NCBI GenBank assembly: GCA_017530105.1
Contig: JAFXMW010000051.1
Coordinates: 1-32,070 of the forward strand
DNA: 32,070 nt
DNA from: Bacteroidales bacterium
GTDB lineage: Bacteria; Bacteroidota; Bacteroidia; Bacteroidales; P3
Direction: 5' to 3'
The notes under the pieces were generated by a model. The model was not told where the DNA came from. It saw only the letters and a program-made list of their open reading frames with translations, and ran no database searches. Below are positions 8,490 to 16,662 of this stretch, piece after piece. The translations under genes were made by a program, and so were the position numbers. The stretch's first letter is position 1. The number at the start of each line of letters is the position of its first letter.

Positions 8490-10482
8490 ACCCCTCCTTC
8501 TTCACACTCTTGTCCGGCTCGGCCTTGGTGATGGTGAACTGCTTCTCCGGCACGCCCAGTTCCACCAGATGGTGCTGCAAAATCTTGTTACGGCGTTCAT
8601 GGTTCTCCTCCACCTGGCTGTTGTGGGTGGGACGGGTGACAAGATGAAGGTTGAGGACAACATTCCTGTCCATCTTTGCCAGTTCGGCCACCTTGTCAAT
8701 CTGGTAAAACTGCTCGGACGTGAAATCACGCTCATCGGGATCAATCTCGATGAACAGGTTGCCATTGTCGTCAACGGTCAGGCTGTCGAAAGCACGTGCA
8801 GGAGTGGTCACCACCTTCACAATAAGATTGCCCAAAGTCTTCCAAACCAACTTGAAATAGTTAAACTTGGGGCTGTCGACATTGCCCGACACAGGCACAG
8901 GCAGAAACACCTTCTCCTCCTTGTCCTTAAGGATATACAAAGCCGCCCTGACCGGCAGGCGCAATTGCGGCTTCACGTCCTCGCGGCTGTCCCCCAAAGT
9001 GGGCTTGAAAATATCGATGCGGTTATCCCCTTTCAGCTTACTATTGTTGATGGTGTTAAGGCTGGTAAAGCTGAACACGCCGTCGGTGAAAGGCATCCCG
9101 AAATAAGCCACCATGTAGGGGCTGAGGTCTGTAAGGTGCAGCCCCTTGATGTTGAGGCGCAGACGCTGATACTGTTTCCAGTCAGAGATATTACCCTCCC
9201 AGTTCACAATGGCCTTGCCTCCACTGGGCAGCGTGGCCAGCAAACGGGCGTTGTTGCTCCCCGACGTAGTGACATTGTCGGCCGAAAGATGCAAATCCTT
9301 CACTGCATATTCGAAGTCGTCGGGCAACGTATGGTCGGCAAAAGTGAAATTGATTTCCGACAAATCCACATGACCCACCCGCAATTTCAACGGAGCTGCG
9401 GGCTGGGAAGCCTTGGCGCTGTCCTGCTCCTCGGGCTGGGCGGCCTGCGCAGTGCTGTCGGCCTGTTCCTCGGCCCTGCGCAACAAGCGCGAGAAAGTGT
9501 TGGTGCTGTCCTTAAACAACTCATAGCGGGCTGTGAGACCTTTCAGCTCAACCTTGTTGATGTCGAACAGGTTCTTGCTCAACACCATCTTGGCGACATC
9601 CACACCCAAATGGCGCAACGACAACACCGAGGCCTGCTCCTTGTCGCGGATGTCAACCCCGTCGAGGTTGGCCCTTACCGACATCGTGGCATTCATCAAA
9701 CTGTCCAGACGTCCGGCAGCCTCGGCATCCACCGACAGATGGCCCTTCACCCTGTCGACGTATGCCACATCGACAAGATAAGGCTTCACCTGGTCGAGGG
9801 CAAAGCCATCAATGCCTAATTTAAGGTCAAACACATTTGTCGACGGATTCAAGGCTGCGTTCACCATCAGCGACCCACCGTCGGCAAAAGCCAGCGTCAG
9901 GCCAGCATCGGTCTGCCCCTCGCCGCCCACGGTGAAATCGGGAATCTTCAAATCCAAGTCGTTGAAACCCCAGTTGCTCCCCTTGTCCACATCGGCATAA
10001 TTCAACCTTCCACGCACCAGCCGGATGTTGTGCATACTCACCACCCAGCCGCTGGGGGTGGTGTCCTCCGGCTCGTCCACAGTGTCTTTCTGGAAATGCT
10101 CAATGATACTCGAGAAATTGAAATGGCCGCCCTCCTGCCGCACCTCCACATCCAAACCCGAAAGGGTAATCCCCCGCACATACACCGTCTTGCCTATCAG
10201 CCGCAGCAGGCTCACACCCACATCCAGCGAATCGAACCCTGCAAAGCGGTCCGTGCCGTTGTCCTCATACACCGCGAAATCCCTCACCGACACATGGCCC
10301 GTGAAGAGGTTCATCCCCACACGCTCCACACTTGTCTTGCGTCCCAACAGCTCCTCGCCGTGGCCGTTCACATAATTCTTTGCAATGCAGCCGCCGAAAA
10401 GAGTGCCGAACAACAGCGTCAAAACAACAAATGCGGCCACTGCCGCAACAACTACCAAAATGGTTTTCAGAGTCTTATTCAT
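8467..10482 (-). CDS. DUF748 / AsmA-like envelope protein
   Basis: The 671-residue protein has an N-terminal membrane anchor (about 8-32) followed by a long beta-rich periplasmic body. The C-terminal half carries the DUF748 pattern, ending in an OmpA-like segment with basic ENHERRNKIL and GVPEKQFTI. DUF748 proteins belong to the AsmA-like group of inner-membrane-anchored envelope proteins, several of which act in lipid transport or outer-membrane homeostasis. The exact role here is unknown. The start at MNKTLKTILV (10482) was chosen because the hydrophobic anchor begins there and a promoter box lies 26 bases upstream. It is the first gene of the operon with the C10-M6 protease and TerB/J protein. 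An AATTGA-type repeat supplies its stop codon. Confidence 0.85.
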   Translation of the reverse strand: MNKTLKTILVVVAAVAAFVVLTLLFGTLFGGCIAKNYVNGHGEELLGRKTSVERVGMNLFTGHVSVRDFAVYEDNGTDRFAGFDSLDVGVSLLRLIGKTVYVRGITLSGLDVEVRQEGGHFNFSSIIEHFQKDTVDEPEDTTPSGWVVSMHNIRLVRGRLNYADVDKGSNWGFNDLDLKIPDFTVGGEGQTDAGLTLAFADGGSLMVNAALNPSTNVFDLKLGIDGFALDQVKPYLVDVAYVDRVKGHLSVDAEAAGRLDSLMNATMSVRANLDGVDIRDKEQASVLSLRHLGVDVAKMVLSKNLFDINKVELKGLTARYELFKDSTNTFSRLLRRAEEQADSTAQAAQPEEQDSAKASQPAAPLKLRVGHVDLSEINFTFADHTLPDDFEYAVKDLHLSADNVTTSGSNNARLLATLPSGGKAIVNWEGNISDWKQYQRLRLNIKGLHLTDLSPYMVAYFGMPFTDGVFSFTSLNTINNSKLKGDNRIDIFKPTLGDSREDVKPQLRLPVRAALYILKDKEEKVFLPVPVSGNVDSPKFNYFKLVWKTLGNLIVKVVTTPARAFDSLTVDDNGNLFIEIDPDERDFTSEQFYQIDKVAELAKMDRNVVLNLHLVTRPTHNSQVEENHERRNKILQHHLVELGVPEKQFTITKAEPDKSVKKEGYELIIEN

Positions 10483-10507
10483 ATCATGTATACAATTCTT
10501 TGCGATG

Positions 10508-10515
10508 CAAAGATA
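10508..10515 (-). promoter_or_regulatory. Promoter -7 box of the DUF748 operon
   Basis: Minus-strand TATCTTTG is an exact TAnnTTTG match 26 bases upstream of the DUF748 ATG. It probably serves all three genes down to 4572, because no gap above 10 bases occurs between them. Confidence 0.65.
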
Positions 10516-10612
10516 AGAAAAAAACTTGACTCTTAGGAATAAAACTCCAATCAAAAAAATAATTACAGACAACCTCCGCTTTTCCCCAATCGGATAACAT
10601 TTGAATTACGCC

Positions 10613-10672
10613 TGTTTTACACTTGTTTTACACTTTAAAAGTGTTAAACAAGTGGGGAAAAAGTGTAAAACA
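10613..10672. repeat. Nested inverted repeat in divergent promoter region
   Basis: An outer perfect 12-base inverted repeat (10613-10624 with 10661-10672) encloses an inner 16-base one with one mismatch (10621-10636 with 10638-10653). The core GTTTTACACTT occurs twice head to tail and twice inverted. It lies between the two divergent promoter boxes at 10508-10515 and 10768-10775, the position expected of an operator. The rest of the 365-base gap 10483-10847 is AT-rich and shows no gene. Confidence 0.75.
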
Positions 10673-10767
10673 TCCGTGTTACGGCTGTCCGTGTTGTTTT
10701 ATGAATTGTTTTTTGCATTATTTTGAGTTTCTTTTCGGTTTATATGAGGTGTTTCGTTTTTTTTTCG

Positions 10768-10775
10768 TATCTTTG
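10768..10775 (+). promoter_or_regulatory. Promoter -7 box of the plus-strand 10.8-16.7 kb gene series
   Basis: TATCTTTG matches TAnnTTTG and lies 73 bases before the ATG at 10848. It follows a long T run. It may drive at least the two overlapping genes that follow. Confidence 0.6.
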
Positions 10776-10847
10776 CAATTTGTACCTTGACGGGCTTTTG
10801 TCAGTCTACTACAAGAAAAGTTATTGAATGATAAACACTTTAACGAT

Positions 10848-11393
10848 ATGACTACAACAATTATCAAGCGTGAGGGTGCCCTGCGCGCCGCCTTGATTGA
10901 CACCGCCCTTGTGGGTGCGGCATGTCTTGTCCCCACCCTTTCGCACCTGACCGCCCTGCCACTCTACCGCCTCAACCCGATGTTGCTGATGCTGCTGGCG
11001 GGGATGCTGGCGGTGCGCGACCGCCGCAACGCTTTCCTGCTGGCAGTGCTGCTGCCTACGGTGTCGATGCTGGCGGTGGGTATGCCTTCGGCGGCCAAGG
11101 CGCTGTGCATGGTTGCCGAGTTGGCAACCTTGGTGGCTGCCGCCACGGGTCTGGAACGCGTTATGTCCGGCCACGCCTCAAGGAGCCTGTCTGCCGCCCG
11201 ACGGTTTGCAGCCTTGGCGGGGGCAATGCTGGCCGCCATGCTGTGCGGCAAGGCGGTGTACTACACGATGAAGGCGTTTCTTCTGCCCTCGGAGCCGTTA
11301 ATCGGCACTTCGATTCTGATTCAGGTGTCGGTGATGGTTGCCGCCGCAGGTCTCTATTCTCTCATTTTGACAAAAAGAAAGGACATCCAATGA
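10848..11393 (+). CDS. Small polytopic membrane protein, possibly ECF-transporter S-component-like
   Basis: The 181-residue protein is very rich in Ala/Leu. It shows about five or six hydrophobic segments, including NPMLLMLLAGMLAV and a Lys/Glu-bearing helix with PSAAKALCMVAELATL. The size and helix pattern resemble substrate-binding S components of energy-coupling-factor transporters, but I see no motif or riboswitch naming a substrate, so this is a weak suggestion. The frame could start at a TTG at 10824. The ATG at 10848 (MTTTIIKREG) was preferred. Its TGA overlaps the ATG of the next gene (11390-11393), so translation of the two is probably coupled. Confidence 0.65.
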   Translation: MTTTIIKREGALRAALIDTALVGAACLVPTLSHLTALPLYRLNPMLLMLLAGMLAVRDRRNAFLLAVLLPTVSMLAVGMPSAAKALCMVAELATLVAAATGLERVMSGHASRSLSAARRFAALAGAMLAAMLCGKAVYYTMKAFLLPSEPLIGTSILIQVSVMVAAAGLYSLILTKRKDIQ

Positions 11394-12199
11394 AAAAACA
11401 CACGCTCACGCTGTTGGCAGCAGTCTGTTTCATTTCCGCTCTTGTGCCGGGAACACTGACGGCACAGGTTTCCACAACCGATTCGATAGGCAAGGCCCAG
11501 GGGGTCTTTTCGGTAAGCCCCACGCTGAAGGTGCGCTTCGCGCCGGGCAATCTTCAGTACCAGCCTTACACCCATTTGTGGCGGTTCGCCCCGGAGCAGA
11601 CCGCTGTGGTGGGTTGGCAGGAAGGCTATGCCTCGCCCCGCTACAAGGGTTGGATTGGCCTGTTTGGCTGGGGTACGGGTATGAATCCCACCAACTATTC
11701 CACCTCGCCCGAGGAGTACAGCTATGTGGAATGGGGGTTGTTTTGCGCTCTGCCCACCAGCGACGGCAAACAATGGCGCACCCTCGACCTGGACGAGTGG
11801 ACTTATTTGCTCAGCAAACGTCCCCGCGCCCGCAGGCTGTACGCCCTGGCTTACGTCTGCGGCCGTTACGGCATGGTGCTGCTGCCCGACGGATGGAAAT
11901 GCCCCAAGGGGATTTATATGCGCACAGGTCCCAAGGAGGAGGGCACCAATGTCTACAACGAGGAGAAATGGAAACGGCTGGAGGAGTCGGGCGCCATTTT
12001 CCTGCCTGCCGAAACCAAACGCATGGGCACCGAGGCTGCCGGGTCGGCAAACGCCTGCCGCTACTGGACCTCGTCGGTCAACGCCAAGAAGGGCGACGAA
12101 GCCATCTACCTGCTGGTCGACCCCTATCTGCCTCAAGCCAAATCGGCCAGCAAGGCCACGGGCATGTCAGTGAGACTGGTGCAGGATATTGAGAATTGA
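11390..12199 (+). CDS. Secreted protein of unknown function
   Basis: The 269-residue protein has a signal peptide (about 1-25, ending TLTAQ). The mature part begins with FSVSPTLKVRFAPGNLQYQ and later has YKGWIGLFGWGTG. This tryptophan- and glycine-rich pattern recurs in many surface or secreted Bacteroidales proteins, often as a repeat of larger proteins. A C-terminal RYWTSS segment resembles the C-type-lectin/FGE-like fold found in such proteins, but that assignment is tentative. It overlaps the upstream membrane protein gene by four bases. The protein ends in DIEN, whose codons and stop come from an AATTGA-type repeat. A plain signal peptide and no sorting tail suggest a periplasmic location. 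Confidence 0.7.
   Translation: MKKHTLTLLAAVCFISALVPGTLTAQVSTTDSIGKAQGVFSVSPTLKVRFAPGNLQYQPYTHLWRFAPEQTAVVGWQEGYASPRYKGWIGLFGWGTGMNPTNYSTSPEEYSYVEWGLFCALPTSDGKQWRTLDLDEWTYLLSKRPRARRLYALAYVCGRYGMVLLPDGWKCPKGIYMRTGPKEEGTNVYNEEKWKRLEESGAIFLPAETKRMGTEAAGSANACRYWTSSVNAKKGDEAIYLLVDPYLPQAKSASKATGMSVRLVQDIEN
12188..12199. repeat. AATTGA-type repeat, short copy supplying a stop codon
   Basis: ATTGAGAATTGA at the very end of the secreted-protein gene encodes IEN and the TGA stop. It has the same sequence and role as the copy at the end of the DUF748 gene (8457-8489). Confidence 0.6.
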
Positions 12200-12227
12200 G
12201 ACGTTAGACGGTGGCGGTGATGATAAT

Positions 12228-12262
12228 CTAAAGCCTAAAGCCTCAAGTCTAAGGTCTAAGGT
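12228..12262. repeat. Five tandem 7-base units
   Basis: Units CTAAAGC, CTAAAGC, CTCAAGT, CTAAGGT, CTAAGGT lie head to tail in the 86-base gap between the secreted-protein gene and the cytidylyltransferase gene. They are not part of a recognised hairpin. Confidence 0.75.
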
Positions 12263-12285
12263 CTACCCAAGAATAATAATTTGTC

Positions 12286-12972
12286 ATGAACATAGCAGTG
12301 ATTTTGGCCGGAGGGACAGGCACCCGCATGGGTGGTGACAGGCCTAAACAGTTTATCGAGGTCGACGGACGGACGGTGATAGAACGCTGCATCGACGCTT
12401 TCGAGGAGGCTCCGGGTATCGACGAGATTGCCGTGGTGGTTCACCCCCAATGGGTCGACACCATGAAAGACATTGCGGCACACAACGCATGGAAAAAGGT
12501 GGGCAAGATACTGGAGGGAGGCAGCGAACGGTATATGTCGAGCCTCAACGCCATCTCGGCCTATATCGACTATCCCGACGATACCAACCTGTTGCTCCAC
12601 GATGCTGCGCGCCCCTGGGTGAGCCAGGAGGTGATAGACCGCACGGTGGAAGCCCTCGCCCGCCACGAGGCGGTGGCGGTGGGCATCCCCTCAACCGACA
12701 CGGTGTGGGAGGTGCGACAGGATTTCGACAGGGAGCTGAGCAAATTCATAGCCCGCATACCGGAGCGCAACACCATGTGGCGCGCCCAGACCCCGCAGGC
12801 TTTCCGCCTGCCCTTGATACGCGACGCGTACCAATGCGCCCTGCAAGACCCCCAGTTTCACGCCACGGACGACTGCGGTGTGGTCCGCCTCTACCTCCCC
12901 GGCATCAAGATAGTGGTAATCCCCGGCGAGGAGAGAAACAAAAAAATAACCTTCCCCGAGGACTTGCCCTGA
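12286..12972 (+). CDS. ispD: IspD/TarI-family cytidylyltransferase
   Basis: The enzyme transfers CMP from CTP to a sugar- or polyol-phosphate. The 228-residue protein has the complete fold: AGGTGTRMG and PKQF (CTP loop), HDAARPW, RAQTPQAF, and NKKITFPEDL near the end. IspD makes CDP-methylerythritol for isoprenoids; TarI makes CDP-ribitol for polyol-phosphate polymers. Two features favour the TarI-like branch: the opening MNIAVILAGGTG and VHPQWV look more like capsule/teichoic-type members, and a CDP-glycerol-transferase-family gene lies 2.5 kb downstream. The symbol reflects the family, not a proven substrate. The gene is GC-rich, about 70% in 12601-12660, unlike the two genes after it. It begins 86 bases after the upstream stop. 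Confidence 0.8.
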   Translation: MNIAVILAGGTGTRMGGDRPKQFIEVDGRTVIERCIDAFEEAPGIDEIAVVVHPQWVDTMKDIAAHNAWKKVGKILEGGSERYMSSLNAISAYIDYPDDTNLLLHDAARPWVSQEVIDRTVEALARHEAVAVGIPSTDTVWEVRQDFDRELSKFIARIPERNTMWRAQTPQAFRLPLIRDAYQCALQDPQFHATDDCGVVRLYLPGIKIVVIPGEERNKKITFPEDLP

Positions 12973-12988
12973 GAATTGAAAATTGAGA
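12971..12988. repeat. AATTGA-type repeat at gene junction
   Basis: GAGAATTGAAAATTGAGA follows from the last two bases of the cytidylyltransferase TGA stop and fills most of the 17 bases before the next ATG (12990). It belongs to the same dispersed repeat family as 8457-8489. Confidence 0.65.
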
Positions 12989-12989
12989 T

Positions 12990-15431
12990 ATGAAAAAAGT
13001 ATTATTGATATTGTGTTTGCTAACAACAATCAGGGTGGCAGGCCAAGACCGAACCACTATGGGGACGGATTTCTGGGTTTCGTATCTATATTTCACTTAC
13101 GACTATTATGCACCACAATATAGCGTTACCCTGCACGCTTTTGCATCGGCTCCACGAGCCTGCACCGTAACCGCTACAAATCCCAACTCGTCATTTTTCA
13201 CAACCTTTTCTGTGACTCCGGGACAGGTAACGCATATAGACATTCCTTTTGAGTCGGGATGCACCTCTTCGTCTGGTACGGTGACTCCCACAGCCATCCA
13301 TTTCACTTCAACCGACACTATCTCTTTGTATTTGATAATGCTTGGGCATAATAATTTGGAAATCACCAATGCACTGCCCACTGAACAACTTGGGTCGGAC
13401 TATTTGGTGCAATGCTATCCGTCGAAGCCGAGCACGGACTACAGGAGCGAGATAGTGATTGTTGCGGCAGAGGACAGCACTGTTGTCGATTTCACTCTTA
13501 CCGCTCCCACTATGAACGGTTTCACGGCCGGCTCCACCCACACAATAACTTTGCAACAGGGCTATGCCTATCAGATTCGTGGGGCAACCAATATCAATGA
13601 GGCCGACTTGACAGGGACTTCCATTCACGCCCATGATTGTAAGAAGATTGCTGTTTACCCAGGACATTTCTGCGCCTATGTACCAAACACCGCCTCTACC
13701 TGTGACCACATTTTTGACCAATGCCTGCCCACAGACTACTGGGGGAATAAATTTGTTGTGGTTGGAACAGGCACTCAGTTTGACGACCACGTGAGAGTGA
13801 TGCCTATGGAGGACGGATGTCAGGTGTACAAAAACGGAGTTCTTGTTCAGACCCTAAACACTGGACAGATATATGATTTTACATTATCGGCATCCAACAG
13901 AACTGCTTATCTGGAAACTTCTGTGCCATCCTGTGTATATTTATTCATGGGCAGCGCTGGAACCCAAAATGGAGACCCAAGCATGGTGGTGATAAATCCC
14001 GTGCAGCAGATGGTGAAAAACATCACTTTTGGGACTTACTCCACGCAATACACCAACACTCATTATGTTAATATTGTGGCTCTGGCCACAGAGATGCCGA
14101 ACATCCTGTTTGACAATAACCCGGTCACCTCATACCCTGTGACAGGGAACAGCCTGTACCACCATGCCAAATTAGAAATAAACCAAGGGGCACATACAAT
14201 ACGCACGACAGGCGACAAAGGTTTCCTTGCTTATGCCTATGGCATAGGCAGTCATGAGAGCTACGGCTATTCTGTTGGCTCAAGCATGACATACTTGCGT
14301 TCTGCAACACTGCACATCAACAACACTATCATTCGAGAGGGAGACACTATTTATTTATGCGAAGGCACCCCCCTTAAAACATTCATAACCATCAACAATG
14401 TTGTCGACACTTTTGAATGGCATGTTGACGGACAGGATGCAGGAATGAACGACACACTGTCCATTCCTAATCTTAGTGCCGGAATACACGAGTTTTTTGC
14501 ACACATCAATGACACCGTTATCCAGCCATGCCGAGGGATAAGCTATAATTTTGACATTTCATTTGTCGTCGTAGTTTATCCCAATTATGTTTCATACCGA
14601 CACGATACTATCACATCAGCACAACTTCCGTGGAACTTTCACGGTCTATACTTCGACTCAGTCAGCAATGATTCTATCCATTTATCAACAAGACACGGGT
14701 GCGACAGTTTAATTATCTATTCGTTGACCCTGTATGAGGACACATTGTATGAAGACTATTTCGATACCATCTGCATCGGCAATAATTATGACAGATATGG
14801 GTTCTTTCTGTCGGGAGAAGAGACTGAAAAAGAAGGCGATTTCATCTACATCAAAAGGAATGACAACCACGTCAGCCGACTGCACCTTACCCAATTGGCA
14901 CCCCCTGAACTAAGGATAGTATATGACTACCAAGGGGACAGTTGTTTCGTAGTCACTGCCATCACAAATGCCGACAGCCTGCTATGGACTTCCATACCAA
15001 TGGACTCAGCCCTGATAGGACAAAGAAACCAACGATCAATTTCCGTATGTCCTGAAATTCCCACAACATACTACGTAAATGCCTTCTTTACCCGTATTCC
15101 TGATTGCAGCAGTCAAAAAAAAGTAGAACTTCTGAACAGAATAGGTACCACATCTGGAGAGATTTGGGTTCCAAATGTCTTTACCCCCGAAAGGGATGAT
15201 AATCGATTCTTTAAAGTTTTCGGTTATGGGATTTCAGAATTTGAAATATCCATTTTTCACCGATGGGGAACGATTGCATACCATAGCAAGGATATTGAAG
15301 AAACCTGGGATGGTACAAAAAATGGAGTAAAGTGTCAAAGCGGGACATACACATACATTATTCGATACAAAAGCATATATTCACCAAATGAGCAAAAAAT
15401 CATCTACGGTACCGTCACTCTGCTAAGGTGA
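12990..15431 (+). CDS. IgGFc-binding-domain surface protein with T9SS type B sorting domain
   Basis: The 813-residue exported protein has a signal peptide (about 1-19). It is followed by GTDFWVSY and a long beta-rich region to about residue 430 that matches the IgGFc-binding-protein N-terminal domain type: VTPGQVTHIDIP, repeated CxxxY-rich strands, SVPSCVYLF. A middle region (about 440-720) has Ig-like segments. From about 724 (EIWVPNVFTPERDDN) to the end runs a gliding-motility-associated (CHU_C) domain, the T9SS type B sorting signal. It is therefore predicted to be exported and held at or released from the cell surface, probably for adhesion. Its base composition falls from about 45-50% G+C early to about 37% in 15181-15240. 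It lies between the cytidylyltransferase and glycerophosphotransferase genes. Confidence 0.85.
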   Translation: MKKVLLILCLLTTIRVAGQDRTTMGTDFWVSYLYFTYDYYAPQYSVTLHAFASAPRACTVTATNPNSSFFTTFSVTPGQVTHIDIPFESGCTSSSGTVTPTAIHFTSTDTISLYLIMLGHNNLEITNALPTEQLGSDYLVQCYPSKPSTDYRSEIVIVAAEDSTVVDFTLTAPTMNGFTAGSTHTITLQQGYAYQIRGATNINEADLTGTSIHAHDCKKIAVYPGHFCAYVPNTASTCDHIFDQCLPTDYWGNKFVVVGTGTQFDDHVRVMPMEDGCQVYKNGVLVQTLNTGQIYDFTLSASNRTAYLETSVPSCVYLFMGSAGTQNGDPSMVVINPVQQMVKNITFGTYSTQYTNTHYVNIVALATEMPNILFDNNPVTSYPVTGNSLYHHAKLEINQGAHTIRTTGDKGFLAYAYGIGSHESYGYSVGSSMTYLRSATLHINNTIIREGDTIYLCEGTPLKTFITINNVVDTFEWHVDGQDAGMNDTLSIPNLSAGIHEFFAHINDTVIQPCRGISYNFDISFVVVVYPNYVSYRHDTITSAQLPWNFHGLYFDSVSNDSIHLSTRHGCDSLIIYSLTLYEDTLYEDYFDTICIGNNYDRYGFFLSGEETEKEGDFIYIKRNDNHVSRLHLTQLAPPELRIVYDYQGDSCFVVTAITNADSLLWTSIPMDSALIGQRNQRSISVCPEIPTTYYVNAFFTRIPDCSSQKKVELLNRIGTTSGEIWVPNVFTPERDDNRFFKVFGYGISEFEISIFHRWGTIAYHSKDIEETWDGTKNGVKCQSGTYTYIIRYKSIYSPNEQKIIYGTVTLLR

Positions 15432-15464
15432 TGTAAAAAAACATCTATTAATAACATTTCGACC

Positions 15465-16652
15465 ATGAAAACAATAGTCTATCTCGTTTGTTACTTTTTA
15501 TATCCCTTCTCTTTCCTGTTCGTTAGGAAAAGAAACAGATATGTTTTTGGCAGTTTCAGAAAGTCCTTTAACGACAATGCGAAATACCTGTTTATTTATA
15601 CATCTCTTAATAGGGAAAATATTGATGCAATATGGCTTTCGCTTAGCAAAGAAACTGTGCGTCAGGTGAGAAAAATGGGACTAAAGGCATATAAGACCAC
15701 CTCACCTAAAGGAATATGGTATGCCCTCACCGCTCGCTATTGGTTTTTCAATGCCTATACATCGGACATCATGTTCTGTCTGTCGGGAGGAGCCACATGT
15801 ATCAACCTTTGGCATGGCGTAGGCATAAAGCGTATAGAATACAACATCACATCCGGTCCTTTGGCAAAAAGGTACAGAAAAGAAGACTGGCGGGATGTAT
15901 TCTTCCATCCCGAATCGTTTCGAAAACCCGACTATGTTGCATCTTCATCCCCTTTTCAAAATAAATTCTTCTCTTCCTCATTCCGCATACCAGAAGAACA
16001 TTGCCTAATGGTTGGATACCCTCGCAACATGATTCTTATCACCACCGAGGAACAAAGAAGGGATTTCATTGCAAAATATGAACCTTCCGAAACCGCTCAG
16101 ATGGCAGAAAAAATGAAAGGATACAACCGCGTTCTTGTCTATATGCCAACCTGGCGAGACTCTCAATTATCTCTCTTTGCCGAAAGCATGGACTTGCCAA
16201 AACTCAACAAAGTACTGAATCTCAACAACGAACTACTGATAATGAAACCTCATGCCAACGTGTCTGCAGTGTTGCCGCAATCGTCCTTCTCCAACATAGT
16301 CTTCTTCAACAATACAATGGACATCTACCCCTTGCTACCATACACCCATGTGCTTATAACCGACTATTCCTCTATAATATACGACTACCTATTAATGCCA
16401 GAAAAGGATGTGATATTATACATCTACGACTATGATGAATATGTTGCAATGCGCGACTTCTACTTTCCCTATGATGAAAACGTTGTAGGAAAGAGAGTCC
16501 ACACCTTTGATGAACTACTGAACTGCATCGACAGTCATGACTATCATCTCGACAATGTCGACAGACAAAGAATAGTACAGAAATTCTGGGGCGACACCGC
16601 AGGCAAAGATTCTTCACTTCTACTTCTCGATACCATCCCCCAACTAAAATAA
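15465..16652 (+). CDS. CDP-glycerol glycerophosphotransferase-family protein
   Basis: Members transfer glycerol- or ribitol-phosphate from a CDP carrier onto a glycan or growing teichoic-type polymer at the inner face of the membrane. The 395-residue protein shows the TagF-type signatures in order: NLWHGVGIKRI with His117, LVYMPTWRDS near 225, MKPHANV, and VLITDYSSIIYDYLL near 300. A hydrophobic, basic N-terminus (about 1-22) suits membrane association. The gene is strongly AT-rich (20 G/C in 60 bases at 15481-15540). It starts 33 bases after the T9SS type B gene and ends 10 bases from the convergent EnvC-like gene, with no terminator visible. In Gram-negative bacteria such proteins act in capsule or LPS decoration. 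The acceptor here is unknown. Confidence 0.88.
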   Translation: MKTIVYLVCYFLYPFSFLFVRKRNRYVFGSFRKSFNDNAKYLFIYTSLNRENIDAIWLSLSKETVRQVRKMGLKAYKTTSPKGIWYALTARYWFFNAYTSDIMFCLSGGATCINLWHGVGIKRIEYNITSGPLAKRYRKEDWRDVFFHPESFRKPDYVASSSPFQNKFFSSSFRIPEEHCLMVGYPRNMILITTEEQRRDFIAKYEPSETAQMAEKMKGYNRVLVYMPTWRDSQLSLFAESMDLPKLNKVLNLNNELLIMKPHANVSAVLPQSSFSNIVFFNNTMDIYPLLPYTHVLITDYSSIIYDYLLMPEKDVILYIYDYDEYVAMRDFYFPYDENVVGKRVHTFDELLNCIDSHDYHLDNVDRQRIVQKFWGDTAGKDSSLLLLDTIPQLK

Positions 16653-16662
16653 TACGTCCCAA

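Noticed and set aside
8269-9819. Plus-strand frame of 516 codons
   Set aside because: It spans parts of two convincing minus-strand genes and has no recognisable protein features.
10922-11389. Upstream in-frame extension (425 residues) of the secreted protein
   Set aside because: It overlaps the membrane-protein gene in another frame, and the signal peptide starts at the ATG at 11390.
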